DNA from: Sva-07 sp963747375
Lineage (GTDB): Bacteria; Actinomycetota; Acidimicrobiia; Acidimicrobiales; Ilumatobacteraceae
Direction: 5' to 3'
Length of the DNA stretch: 64,000 nucleotides
Assembly: GCA_963747375.1 (NCBI GenBank)
Contig: CAVVFL010000021.1
Span: 62,001 to 126,000, forward strand
Under the pieces are notes generated by a model. The model had not been told where the DNA came from and searched no databases. It worked only from the letters and a program-made list of their open reading frames with translations. Shown piece by piece: positions 9,051-18,248 of this stretch. Positions within the stretch are counted from its first letter, which is position 1. Each line of letters begins with the position of its first letter. The translations under genes were made by a program, and so were the position numbers.

Positions 9051-9848
9051 TCAGGCCCGGGCGGTCACGCAGGTGAGTTCGTTGACGATGCGGTAGGAGC
9101 CGTCGGGCGCCCGGAGGTGCTCCACGGCGGCCATCAACCGGGCGCGGAGTTCAGGCTCGCCGACGTCACGCAGCGCCGGGACGACGAGGCCCGGCGAGCG
9201 AAGGGCACGCCAGGCGATCTCGGCGTCGGGGAACTCGAGGACCGACTGCACGCCGGTGCGTTCGACCTCACTGAAGCCAGCGCCCTCGAGCATGGCCTCG
9301 GCGACACCGGGTGCGCCGATGTTGGCCAGCGACATCATCTCCTCGCCGACGCTCGGCGTCGACGTGCCGAGCGCGATGAACCAGTCGCGCAGCTCGAGCG
9401 CGTGGCCCGGCCCCCAGAACGTGAGCCCGATCCGGCCACCCGGGCGCAGCACTCGGTGGGCTTCGGCGACCGCGTCGTCACATCCGCCCCAGATGCCGTT
9501 GACCGCGGTGACGACGTCGAAGCTGGCATCGGGCCAGGGAAGCTGGAACATGTCGCCGGCACGGAGATCGGAGTCCGGCGCTCGGCGGCGGGCGATGTCG
9601 ATCAGCGCGGCTGAGGCATCGATCCCTGCCGTGGTGGCACCGCCACGATCTGCCCGCGCGATGGCGAAGCCGGACCCGCAGGCGATGTCGAGCAGGTCGA
9701 TGCCCGGCCCGACGCCCATCGACGAGAACAGATGCTCGATGGCGTCGCGGGCATACGGTTCGAACAGGTAGGCCCAGTCGCTCGCCGCGTGCCCCCACGC
9801 GTCGCCGGCCTGCTGCCAGGCCGGTGGTTCGGTCTCGATCGTGGTCAT
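9051..9848 (-). CDS. Class I SAM-dependent methyltransferase
   Basis: 265 residues with the Rossmann-type methyltransferase core: motif I LLDIACGSGFAIARA near residue 53, acidic end of strand 2 in AGIDASAALI, motif II/III DMFQLPWPDASFDVVT, and post-motif RVLRPGGRIGLTFWG. The methyl acceptor cannot be inferred. ATG 9848 has GAGGAG eight bases upstream. The gene runs toward the MBL operon and ends 34 bases from it; upstream lies the large AfsR-like regulator on the same strand. Confidence 0.88.
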   Translation of the reverse strand: MTTIETEPPAWQQAGDAWGHAASDWAYLFEPYARDAIEHLFSSMGVGPGIDLLDIACGSGFAIARADRGGATTAGIDASAALIDIARRRAPDSDLRAGDMFQLPWPDASFDVVTAVNGIWGGCDDAVAEAHRVLRPGGRIGLTFWGPGHALELRDWFIALGTSTPSVGEEMMSLANIGAPGVAEAMLEGAGFSEVERTGVQSVLEFPDAEIAWRALRSPGLVVPALRDVGEPELRARLMAAVEHLRAPDGSYRIVNELTCVTARA

Positions 9849-9955
9849 CGCGCTCTCCTCGTGGTGATGTCGGGGTCTGTCGAGACCACAGTGCGCCCAA
9901 TGCGACGCGAACGCTTGGAGGCCGCGTGGAGAAGTGATGGAGATGACGTTGCGTC

Positions 9956-12478
9956 TCAGTCGACGAGGGGACGCCCGCGCAGGGCCAGGCGGGTCCGTTC
10001 GACCGTTGTCACGACGGGCAGCGACGCGCCGATCGACCGACATTCCGCCGCCCTGCTCGTTCCGAGTTGGGTGTCGAGCGAGTCGCGCGTCTCCAGCACC
10101 AGCTGTCGCAACGTCACCATCAGCGGTGGCGCCCCGACGGCGGAATGCGCTTCGATCGCTCCGAGTACCTCGGCGGCAACCTGCGGCTGGCCGATGCGGT
10201 CGAGGGCGATCACGCACCGCATCAGTGTGTGCCACTGCTGTGCCCACTCGCCGGCGCGGTACCAGACGTCGATCAGCTCGGCGAGCCCCTCGCAGCCCTG
10301 TTCGAGCTGTCCGTGCGACACCAGCAAACCGCTCGCCTCGGTGCGCGCAAACGCACTCATCCACCGATTGCCGGCCGAGCGCGCGAGTCGATCGGCATTG
10401 GCGAGTGCGGCCAAGGCCGCCTCGTCGTCACCAGAGCTCGCAAATCCCTCGGCCGCCCAGGACCCGGCGAGGTCGGTCGGGCCACCGGTTCGCAGCGCCG
10501 CTGCTCGCGACAACCCGACGAGGCGCTGCCCTTCGTCATAGTCCCCGCAGGAACTCGCTGCCACCGACGCCATGTAATAGGCGTGCGCACGTCGCGAATC
10601 GTCCCCCGACGCGTCGGCGATCTCGATCAAGCGGGCGTTCTGGGCGATCCCCGATCGCAACTCGTCGATCGCGTAGTAGACGTTCGCCCGCACCCGCTCG
10701 ACGAGACCTGACGGATCGACGCCATGCGCGCGCTCGGCCACCTCGGCCGCGCCGGCCAATTCGAGAGAAGCGCCGAACTCGCCCCTCACGAACGCGCCGT
10801 ACGCACGCACGGCCAGCACGATGCCGTGCAGCGGGTGGTCGGCGCCGCCTGGCACATCCGACATCGAGTCCGCCCATCCGAAGACCTCGTAGTGGAGCGT
10901 TCGCATGGCGTATTCGCGCATCGAGCTGACGAGGCCGAACGCGGTGGCGACATCGTCGATCTCGACCGAGAACCGCTGAGCGGCCCGCAGATCGGCGAAC
11001 GACGCGTCGGCCCGCGCGACGCCATCGCGTTCAGCCGGAGTGCCGAGGGCCGCGGCGACCCGGTCGGCGACGCTCGCGAACTGGCGGGCGTGCGTGGAGT
11101 AGAGCTCCACGCTCTCCTCGTCGCCGAGGCGGCTGCGACCGTACTCGCGGAGCGTCTCGAGCATCTCGTAGCGAGTGCCCCCGGCTTCCGGTCGCCGAAC
11201 CGCGAGCATCGAGCGTTGCGTCAGTCGGGTGAGCACGTCGAGTACGTCGTCGTCGGTGCAGATCGATTCGGCGGCATCGAGGTCGAATTGGCCGGCGAAC
11301 ACGGCGAGGGAGGCGAAGACGCGCTTCTCGTCCTCGTCGAGCAGTTCGTACGACCAACTGATCGCGTCGTGCAGCGTGCGGTGACGTGGATCGGCGCCTC
11401 GACGAACTCCCTTGAGGAGCCGGAATCGTTCGTCGAGACGTCGGGCGATCTCGGTGACGTCGATCGCATGGGCCCTCGACGCTGCCAGCTCGATCGCGAG
11501 CGGGATGCCACCGAGGCGACGGCAGATCTCGACGACGGCCGGCGCCGTGCGTTCGTCGAGTTCGAAGTCCGGGTCGGCCGCGCGCGCTCGTTCCATGAAC
11601 AGCGCCACCGCGGGCACCGATCCGAGGTCACCGATCGGTGTCGTGTCGAGATCGGCGACCGGAAGTGGCTCGACCGTGCGGACGTGTTCTCCCATCACCG
11701 CCAGCGGCTCACGACTCGTGGCGACGATCGAGACGCGTGGCGCCGACCGCATGATCAGCCCGACGAGCTCGGCGATCGGCTCGACCAGGTGTTCACAGTT
11801 GTCGAGCAAGATCAACGCCTGGCGTCCGCGCAACATGTCGACGATCGTCTGCTCGAGCGACGATCCCTGACGGGTGTTGACGGCGAGGGCAGAGGCGACC
11901 GTCGCGAAGGCGGCATCACGATCGCCGACGGTGACCAGCTCGACGACGAAGACCCCGTCGGGGTAGTGCGAGGCGACCGAGCGGGCCAGTTCGAGACCCA
12001 GTGAGGTCTTGCCGACGCCGGCGCTGCCGACGAGCGTGATCAGACGATGCGCGGCGAGGTCGTCGACGAGCCGCGCCAGGAACTCCTGTCGTCCGATCAG
12101 CTGCTGCACCGGCATCGGCAACTGCGGCGGGGTCGCGACCTCGTCGGCCTCGACCGACTCGTCGGCCTCGATCGTGCGGATCTTGGCGATGAACTCGTAG
12201 CCCTTGCCGTGCACCGTGCGGATCACCGCCTGCCGGGATCCGTCGTCACCGACCGCTCGACGGGCGGACTTGATCCGTGAGGTCAGCGCCGATTCGCTCA
12301 CGAACCGGTCGCCCCAGACCTCGTCGAGGATCTCCTCCTTGCGCACGACCTGACCGTGACGCTCGACCAGACAACACAGCAGCGCGAACACCTGCGGCTC
12401 GATCGGGACGTCCTGGCCACCCCTTCGCAACACGACGCGGTCGACGTCGAGCTCGCAATCGTTGAAACCGATGATCAT
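9956..12478 (-). CDS. AfsR-like regulator: OmpR-type winged helix, NTPase and tetratricopeptide-like domains
   Basis: 840 residues. An OmpR/PhoB-type winged helix covers residues 1-100 (ending TVHGKGYEFIAKI). An AAA/NB-ARC-like ATPase follows with Walker A GSAGVGKTS near residue 151 and Walker B ALILLDNCEHL near 233. The C-terminal ~400 residues are helical repeats of the bacterial transcriptional activator/TPR type. Such proteins integrate a ligand signal to activate nearby operons. I chose the ATG at 12478, just after GGGGAG and directly before the conserved domain; a GTG at 12565 is in frame. It is divergent from the OsmC/monooxygenase genes, which are natural candidate targets. Confidence 0.88.
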   Translation of the reverse strand: MIIGFNDCELDVDRVVLRRGGQDVPIEPQVFALLCCLVERHGQVVRKEEILDEVWGDRFVSESALTSRIKSARRAVGDDGSRQAVIRTVHGKGYEFIAKIRTIEADESVEADEVATPPQLPMPVQQLIGRQEFLARLVDDLAAHRLITLVGSAGVGKTSLGLELARSVASHYPDGVFVVELVTVGDRDAAFATVASALAVNTRQGSSLEQTIVDMLRGRQALILLDNCEHLVEPIAELVGLIMRSAPRVSIVATSREPLAVMGEHVRTVEPLPVADLDTTPIGDLGSVPAVALFMERARAADPDFELDERTAPAVVEICRRLGGIPLAIELAASRAHAIDVTEIARRLDERFRLLKGVRRGADPRHRTLHDAISWSYELLDEDEKRVFASLAVFAGQFDLDAAESICTDDDVLDVLTRLTQRSMLAVRRPEAGGTRYEMLETLREYGRSRLGDEESVELYSTHARQFASVADRVAAALGTPAERDGVARADASFADLRAAQRFSVEIDDVATAFGLVSSMREYAMRTLHYEVFGWADSMSDVPGGADHPLHGIVLAVRAYGAFVRGEFGASLELAGAAEVAERAHGVDPSGLVERVRANVYYAIDELRSGIAQNARLIEIADASGDDSRRAHAYYMASVAASSCGDYDEGQRLVGLSRAAALRTGGPTDLAGSWAAEGFASSGDDEAALAALANADRLARSAGNRWMSAFARTEASGLLVSHGQLEQGCEGLAELIDVWYRAGEWAQQWHTLMRCVIALDRIGQPQVAAEVLGAIEAHSAVGAPPLMVTLRQLVLETRDSLDTQLGTSRAAECRSIGASLPVVTTVERTRLALRGRPLVD

Positions 12479-12664
12479 GCCCACGCTCCCCGCCCGCGAT
12501 CTTGCCACCTTCGGCGACGGCATGCGGGCGCTCGGTTCATGGAGACCCGGCAACAACTTCTCCACGTGGTCTCCAGTCGGCCTCCAAGCACTCGCCGCCC
12601 CGCTCCGTCACTGTGGCTTCCACACCAACCACGCCCCTCACGGGGACGACACACAGGAGACGAC

Positions 12665-13228
12665 ATGACCATCACCGAAGCAAACCCCGTCGACAACGGC
12701 GTCAACGTGGAAGCCCTCCTGGGCGCCCGCGAACACATGACCGAGATGCCGGAGCTGGCGCAGTTCCAGTGGCGCGCCGACTGCAAGTGGGTCAACGGAA
12801 CCCACAGCCGCACGACCGTCCAGACCTTCAGCGGCGCCGGCGGCGAGCAGTCGCACCGTCAGCCGCACTCGGTCGAGACCGACCATCCCGAGCTGTTCGC
12901 CTCGGCCGACAACGGCATGACCCCGCCCGAGTTGGTGCTGGCCGGCCTCGCCGGGTGCATCACCGCCGGTGTCGCCTCGGTGGCGACGAACCGGGGCATC
13001 CAGCTGCGCTCGGTGCACGCCACGGTCGAGGCCGACATGGACCTTGCCGGCATCCTCGGCATCGACTCCGACGTCCGCAACGGCTTCAGCGGCATCCGCG
13101 TGCGCTACGAGATCGACTCCGACGCCACCAAGGAGGAGCTCGAGGCCGTGGTGGCGCAGTCGCAGAAGCGGTCCGCCGTCTTCGACGTGGTCACCAACCC
13201 GACCGCAGTCGTCGTCGAGGTCGTCTGA
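12665..13228 (+). CDS. OsmC-family peroxiredoxin-like protein
   Basis: 187 residues of the OsmC/Ohr fold. The family's second-helix Cys lies in LAGLAGCITAGVASVATN near residue 98. The first Cys of the usual pair is not in the standard place: the only other Cys is at about residue 39 (RADCKWVNG). Thiol peroxidase activity is therefore plausible but unproven. ATG 12665 follows AGGAGACGAC. It lies divergent from the AfsR-like regulator and 22 bases before the monooxygenase, with which it is probably cotranscribed. Confidence 0.85.
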   Translation: MTITEANPVDNGVNVEALLGAREHMTEMPELAQFQWRADCKWVNGTHSRTTVQTFSGAGGEQSHRQPHSVETDHPELFASADNGMTPPELVLAGLAGCITAGVASVATNRGIQLRSVHATVEADMDLAGILGIDSDVRNGFSGIRVRYEIDSDATKEELEAVVAQSQKRSAVFDVVTNPTAVVVEVV

Positions 13229-13250
13229 CCGGCAGACCGGGGTGAATCCC

Positions 13251-14963
13251 ATGCGCACCACCGACGTCGTCGTGATCGGCGGGGGGCAGGCCGGCCTCGC
13301 GATGAGCCACTGCCTGACCGGCCGGTCGATCGACCACGTCGTCCTCGAACGGGGCGACACCGCCAACTCGTGGCGGACCGAGCGCTGGGATTCGCTCCGG
13401 TTGCTGACACCGAACTGGCTCAGCCGGCTCCCCGGTTGGACCTATCGCGGCGACGACCCGGACGGGTACATGACCGCGTCCGAGGTCGTCGCGCATCTCG
13501 ACGGCTACCGGCAGTCGTTCGACGCGCCGGTGATCGTTGGCACCGAGGTCGTCGGGGTGGCCCCGACGTCGGCCGGACACCGGGTCACGACCACCGACGG
13601 GGAGTGGCATGCGCGTGCCGTCGTCATTGCGACGGGGGCAGCCAGCGCCCCGAAGATCCCCAAGGTGGCCGAGCTGCTGGCGAACCACATCGACCAGGTC
13701 ACGCCGATCGACTACCGCAACCCGGCGCAGCTGTCCGACCGCGATGTGCTCGTCGTCGGTGCCTCGGCCTCGGGGCTGCAGCTCGCCGACGAGATCGCCC
13801 GAAGCGGTCGGCACGTCACGTTGGCGGTCGGCGACCACGTCCGACTGCCGCGGACGTATCGGGGCATGGACATCCACTGGTGGATGGACGTGATCGGCCA
13901 ACTCGACGAACGCTACGACGAGGTCGACGACATCGGCAGGGCACGGCGCCTGCCGTCGCTGCAGCTGGTCGGCTCGCCGGAGCGGCGGACGCTCGACCTC
14001 AACGCGGCCGCCGAACAGGGTGTCGACCTCGTCGGACGACTCGTCGGCGTCGCGGCCGATCGCGCGCAGTTCTCCGGTTCGCTGGCGAACTACTGCGCGT
14101 CGGCCGATCTGAAGGAGGTGCGCCTCCTCGACCGCATCGACGAGCACGCCCGCGAGACCGGCCTCGACGACGAGATCGAAGCGCCGACACGTCCAGACGC
14201 GACACGCGTCGGCCCGCCGTCACTGGGGCTCGACCTCTCGTCGATCGGCACCGTGGTCTGGGCGACGGGTTTCCGTCCTCCCTATCCCTGGCTCGACGCC
14301 GGCCTCCTCGATCGGAAGGGTGCGCTCGTCCACGACGGCGGCGTCCTCCCCGTCGCGGGGATGTACGTGCTGGGTCTGCCGTTCCAGCGTCGACGCAAGT
14401 CGAGCTTCCTCGACGGCGTGGGCGACGACGCGATCGAACTGACCGCCCACCTCGTCGCTCACCTCGCATCGAGTCGTGTCGGGACGAAGGCCCCTGGCAC
14501 GGGACCTCCGGCCCTTGCATTGTGCTCGGATCGATCCGACACTGGATCCATGGATCACGACGAAATGGGGGTGATCCTCGACGTCACCCCGGGCGATCAC
14601 GAGGGCTTCGAGCGCCACCTGCTCGAAGGCATGGGACATTCGGTGTCCGTGTGCCACGGGCCGGGCCACGACACCTGCCCATTGCTCGAGGAGGGCGTCT
14701 GCGAGAAGGTGAACCAGGCGCACGGCGTGGTGTTCAAGCTCGATCTCGACCGCGAGTACCACCGCCGGATCCTCGAGCAGTACAAGCAGACCCTTCCTGC
14801 GGACGTGCCGATCGCTGTGGCGGTGCAACCCGGACAGGAGATCACCTACGCGGCCCCGCTCGAAGGGTTGTACGTCTGGAGCCACTCGCCCACCGCCTCC
14901 GAACTCGACGGTTTCGCGGCACTGGTCGAGGCAGCCGACGACACCCGCGCCACCGACATCTGA
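13251..14963 (+). CDS. Flavin-containing monooxygenase fused in frame to a small alpha/beta domain
   Basis: Residues 1-425 are a class B flavoprotein monooxygenase or flavin-dependent oxidoreductase: FAD motif VVIGGGQAGLAM near residue 6, NADPH motif VLVVGASASGLQLADEI near 166, and TVVWATGFRPPYPW near 335. After a short linker, residues 434-570 form a separate compact unit beginning MDHDEMGVILDVTP with two Cys-rich patches (SVCHGPGHDTCP, EGVCEKV). An in-frame ATG at 14550 opens exactly this unit, so it may instead be its own gene whose upstream stop is absent. ATG 13251 is preceded by GGGGTGA. No function is known for the small unit. Confidence 0.82.
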   Translation: MRTTDVVVIGGGQAGLAMSHCLTGRSIDHVVLERGDTANSWRTERWDSLRLLTPNWLSRLPGWTYRGDDPDGYMTASEVVAHLDGYRQSFDAPVIVGTEVVGVAPTSAGHRVTTTDGEWHARAVVIATGAASAPKIPKVAELLANHIDQVTPIDYRNPAQLSDRDVLVVGASASGLQLADEIARSGRHVTLAVGDHVRLPRTYRGMDIHWWMDVIGQLDERYDEVDDIGRARRLPSLQLVGSPERRTLDLNAAAEQGVDLVGRLVGVAADRAQFSGSLANYCASADLKEVRLLDRIDEHARETGLDDEIEAPTRPDATRVGPPSLGLDLSSIGTVVWATGFRPPYPWLDAGLLDRKGALVHDGGVLPVAGMYVLGLPFQRRRKSSFLDGVGDDAIELTAHLVAHLASSRVGTKAPGTGPPALALCSDRSDTGSMDHDEMGVILDVTPGDHEGFERHLLEGMGHSVSVCHGPGHDTCPLLEEGVCEKVNQAHGVVFKLDLDREYHRRILEQYKQTLPADVPIAVAVQPGQEITYAAPLEGLYVWSHSPTASELDGFAALVEAADDTRATDI

Positions 14964-15016
14964 ACACCTTCGCGAGACGTCAAGAGATCGACCGCCCTGA
15001 TCGAGGGCTCACTCGG

Positions 15017-15051
15017 TTCGTGATTCGAACCGACTTGGTTCTGATCACGAA
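15017..15051. promoter_or_regulatory. Long imperfect palindrome upstream of hxlR-fbiC (candidate HxlR operator)
   Basis: TTCGTGATTCGAACC at 15017-15031 and GGTTCTGATCACGAA at 15037-15051 form an inverted repeat matching at 13 of 15 positions around a 5-base spacer. It ends 20 bases before the hxlR start codon. HxlR-type regulators bind such dyads as dimers, so autoregulation of the hxlR-fbiC pair is a reasonable inference. Confidence 0.65.
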
Positions 15052-15071
15052 CGCACTCTAAGGTTCCGCCG

Positions 15072-15536
15072 ATGGTCGACCCGAGCGATGACAGCGCGCC
15101 GCCGTGCTCGATCCAGCGGAGCCTCGAGATCCTCGGCGACCGCTGGACGATCCTCATCATGCGCGACGCGTTCCGCGGCATCCGTCGATTCGACGATCTG
15201 CGACGCGACCTCGGCATTGCCCGACCCGTGCTGGCCGACCGGCTGAAGCACCTCGTCGATGCCGGCGTGCTCGAACGCCGCCGGTACTGCGAGCGTCCGC
15301 CGCGTGACGAGTACCGCCTCACACCGATGGGCGCCGCCCTGTCACCGACGCTGGTCGCGCTGATGCGCTGGGGCGACGAATGGCTCTCCGACGACGGACC
15401 ACCGACGACGCTCATCCACGACGTCTGCGGTGAACCACTCGACCAGGCATTCGTCTGCTGGCACTGCAACGAGACGTTCGGCAGCGGTGACATCGCCAGC
15501 CGTCCCGGCCACCCCACCTCACAAGGATCCACATGA
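15072..15536 (+). CDS. HxlR-family transcriptional regulator
   Basis: 154 residues. The MarR-like winged helix of the HxlR family is clear: CSIQRSLEILGDRWTILIMR near residue 12, then GIRRFDDLRRDLGIARPVLADRL and the wing RRRYCERPPRDEYRLT in outline. A Cys at the N-terminal end (PPCS) is at the place where several HxlR proteins sense redox or electrophiles. The C-terminal tail carries a second CxxC (VCWHCNETFG) that could bind metal. Its stop overlaps the fbiC start (ATGA), tying it to F420 synthesis. Confidence 0.9.
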   Translation: MVDPSDDSAPPCSIQRSLEILGDRWTILIMRDAFRGIRRFDDLRRDLGIARPVLADRLKHLVDAGVLERRRYCERPPRDEYRLTPMGAALSPTLVALMRWGDEWLSDDGPPTTLIHDVCGEPLDQAFVCWHCNETFGSGDIASRPGHPTSQGST

Positions 15537-17905
15537 CCACGACCGAGTCGGTCTCAGCGATCGACACCCACGGCCTGTTGCACGAGTCGACCGCCGCGCT
15601 GATGGCCCGCGCGTCCACGATCCGCGACCGGGCGCACGGCACTCGCGTCACCTTCAGCCCGAAGGTGTTCATCCCCTTGACGTTCCTGTGCAACGACACG
15701 TGTGGCTACTGCACGTTCGCACAGCCACCGGCTCGCGTCGACAAGCCGTTCCTCGACCCCGACGACGTGCTGCGCATCGCTCGCCAGGGAGCGCGCAACG
15801 GCTGCCACGAGGCGTTGTTCACCCTCGGTGAACGCCCCGAGGATCGCTACGAGGTCGCCCGCGAGTGGTTGCGCGAGCGAGGGTTCGACTCGACGGTGCA
15901 CTACGTCGCCGAGATGGCCCAGCTCGTGCTCACCGAGACCGGCCTGCTCCCCCACGCCAACGCCGGCGCGTTGTACGCCGACGAACTCGCACAGCTCCGA
16001 CCGGTCAGCCCCAGCCAGGGGATGATGATCGAGTCGCTGAACCTCGACCTCGAAGCACACCGCAACGCTCCCGACAAGACGCCCGAGCGCAGGCTCGCCA
16101 CGCTCGACGCCGCGGGCGAGCTCTCGATCCCGTTCACCACGGGGATCCTCGTCGGCATCGGCGAAAGCCGGGCAGATCAACTCGCCGCATTGGAGGCGAT
16201 CGCCGCGAGCCACCGCCGCCACGGTCACGTGCAGGAGGTGATCGTCCAGAACTTCCTCCCCAAGCTCCGCACAGCGATGCGCGGAGTCAAGGCCTGTCCG
16301 AGCGACGACTACCTGTGGGCGATCGCCGCGGCACGCGTGATCCTGCCCGCCGACATCCATCTGCAGGCACCGCCGAACCTGTCCGATGATTTCGGCGTGC
16401 TCCTCGATGCCGGAATCGACGATTGGGGCGGCGTCTCGCCGGTCACCGCCGACCACGTCAATCCCGAGCGGCCGTGGCCAGACCTCGACGTGCTGCGCGA
16501 TGTCACCAACGAGCGCGGGTTCGTGCTCGCTCCCCGACTCACGATCTACCCGGAGTTCGTCGCGAAGCGAGACCGTTGGCTCGACGCCTCCCTCCACTTC
16601 CCGGTCATGGACCGCGCCGACGCCGAGTGGCTCGGGCGCGACGATCCGGGCCAGGTCTGGCCGGAGAAGACGACCGCCGCCGACACCGTCGCCGACGGCG
16701 CCGAGTTCGTGCTGGTCGGCCATCGCTCGACCGCGTGGTACTCGGGTTCCGACCAGCGCCCGCCGACGCTCGTCCCTGCGACAACGGCGGCGATCAACGG
16801 TCCGGTCGCCGACGTACTCGTCGGCATCGACGCGGGCGAGGAACCGGGCATCGACGAGATCGTCACGCTGTTCCGCGCTCGCGGACCGGAAGTGGCTGCG
16901 GTCGCCGCCGCTGCCGACCGGATGCGCCAAGCGCTCGTCGGTGACACGCTCACCTGGGTCGCCAACAGGAACATCAACTACACGAACGTCTGCACGTTCA
17001 AGTGCAAGTTCTGCGGCTTCTCGAAGGGGCCACTGTCGCTCAACCTGCGCGGCACGCCATACCTGCTGACGCTCGACGACATCGCGGAGCGCGCTCGCGA
17101 AGGGTGGGAGCGCGGCGCCACCGAGGTCACCCTTCAGGGAGGCATTCACCCCGACTTCGACGGCGACTACTACATCGACGTCACGAGGGCGGTGAAGGAC
17201 GCCGTGCCCGACATGCACGTGCACGGATTCACCGCGCTCGAGGTCACCGAGGGAGCCAAGCGGCTGGGCGAGGACCTCGCCACCTACCTCGGCCGGCTGA
17301 AGGACGCCGGGCTGGCATCGCTTCCCGGCACCGCGGCGGAGATTCTCGACGACGAGATCCGGGCGATCCTGTGCCCGGACAAGATCGACACGGAGGAATG
17401 GCTCGACGCCCACCGCGCGGCGCACGGTGTCGGACTGCACTCGAACGTGACGATCATGTTCGGCGCCGTCGAGGAGCCGATCCACTGGGCCCGACACATC
17501 GTGCGCACCCGCGACCTCCAGAAGGAGACCGGTGGCTTCACCGAGTTCGTCGGCCTCCCGTTCGTGCACATGGCCTCACCGATCTACCTGCAGCGCAAGG
17601 CACGCCGTGGCCCCACGTTCCGCGAGAACCTGCTGATGCACGCTGTCGCCCGGCTGGCGTACGGCGAGCTGATCCCCAACATCCAGGCCAGCTGGGTCAA
17701 GGTGGGCCTCGAGGGGGTCGCACAGATGATGCAGGCGGGGTGCAACGACCTCGGCGGGACGCTGATCAACGAGAACATCTCGCGTGCGGCCGGCGCCAGC
17801 CATGGCCAGGAGATGACCGGTGAGAGCTTCGCCGAGTTCGCCGCATCGCTCGGCCGCCCGCTCGAGCAGCGCACGACGAGCTACGGACGAGTCGCCGTCG
17901 GGTGA
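15533..17905 (+). CDS. fbiC: 7,8-didemethyl-8-hydroxy-5-deazariboflavin synthase, CofG/CofH fusion
   Basis: 790 residues, the size of actinobacterial FbiC, which makes the deazaflavin core (FO) of coenzyme F420 from tyrosine and the ribityl-diaminouracil intermediate. It contains two radical-SAM domains. The N-terminal CofG-like half has C53-x3-C57-x2-C60 (CNDTCGYC). The C-terminal CofH-like half has C487-x3-C491-x2-C494 (CTFKCKFC), each binding a 4Fe-4S cluster. SAM-site and core motifs such as TLQGGIHPDF and GTAAEILDDEIR are present. ATG 15533 overlaps the hxlR stop and follows AAGGATCC. No other F420 gene is in the window, but two F420-type nitroreductases are. Confidence 0.97.
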   Translation: MTTTESVSAIDTHGLLHESTAALMARASTIRDRAHGTRVTFSPKVFIPLTFLCNDTCGYCTFAQPPARVDKPFLDPDDVLRIARQGARNGCHEALFTLGERPEDRYEVAREWLRERGFDSTVHYVAEMAQLVLTETGLLPHANAGALYADELAQLRPVSPSQGMMIESLNLDLEAHRNAPDKTPERRLATLDAAGELSIPFTTGILVGIGESRADQLAALEAIAASHRRHGHVQEVIVQNFLPKLRTAMRGVKACPSDDYLWAIAAARVILPADIHLQAPPNLSDDFGVLLDAGIDDWGGVSPVTADHVNPERPWPDLDVLRDVTNERGFVLAPRLTIYPEFVAKRDRWLDASLHFPVMDRADAEWLGRDDPGQVWPEKTTAADTVADGAEFVLVGHRSTAWYSGSDQRPPTLVPATTAAINGPVADVLVGIDAGEEPGIDEIVTLFRARGPEVAAVAAAADRMRQALVGDTLTWVANRNINYTNVCTFKCKFCGFSKGPLSLNLRGTPYLLTLDDIAERAREGWERGATEVTLQGGIHPDFDGDYYIDVTRAVKDAVPDMHVHGFTALEVTEGAKRLGEDLATYLGRLKDAGLASLPGTAAEILDDEIRAILCPDKIDTEEWLDAHRAAHGVGLHSNVTIMFGAVEEPIHWARHIVRTRDLQKETGGFTEFVGLPFVHMASPIYLQRKARRGPTFRENLLMHAVARLAYGELIPNIQASWVKVGLEGVAQMMQAGCNDLGGTLINENISRAAGASHGQEMTGESFAEFAASLGRPLEQRTTSYGRVAVG

Positions 17906-17906
17906 T

Positions 17907-18182
17907 TCAGTAGACGATTCGGAATCCGCGCTCGGCGGCCGGTGGCTCGTCGGTGATGTCGAGGCCGGTCACCGTGGCGCGCGGCGGCCCCTCACGGCAC
18001 CAGTTCAGCAGTTGGTCGACGCGCTCGCGAGGGCCTTCGGCGACCAGCTCGACCGTGCCGTCCGACCGGTTGCGAACCCATCCGCGTACGCCGAGGCCGC
18101 GTGCGGTCGATCGGCAGTGGTCGCGGAAGAACACACCCTGCACGCGTCCCGAGACGACCACCCGACATCGCACCTCACTCAC
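17907..18182 (-). CDS. acyP: Acylphosphatase
   Basis: 91 residues, the usual length. The two family signatures are present: GRVQGVFFRD with the phosphate-binding loop and catalytic Arg near residue 19, and GWVRNRSDGTVELVAEG with the catalytic Asn near residue 37. The enzyme hydrolyses carboxyl-phosphate bonds such as acetyl phosphate in the cytosol. I chose the GTG at 18182; a second in-frame GTG at 18173 is possible. It converges with fbiC, one base apart, and is divergent from the enoyl-CoA hydratase gene. Confidence 0.92.
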   Translation of the reverse strand: MSEVRCRVVVSGRVQGVFFRDHCRSTARGLGVRGWVRNRSDGTVELVAEGPRERVDQLLNWCREGPPRATVTGLDITDEPPAAERGFRIVY

Positions 18183-18248
18183 GGACCCAGTCTCCCACGG
18201 TCGTCTTCGGGCGGGATTCCCACCCGGGCGGTGTGGAAGTCTCGGGGA

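Noticed and set aside
12541..12574. Inverted repeat GGAGACC/GGTCTCC between the AfsR-like and OsmC genes as an operator
   Set aside because: Seven-base arms with a 20-base spacer are too weak to claim without a regulator or a second copy.
14526..14539. A perfect 14-base palindrome as an operator
   Set aside because: It lies inside an open frame, no promoter elements accompany it, and palindromes of GATC type arise easily in this composition. It is mentioned only in connection with the possible gene boundary.
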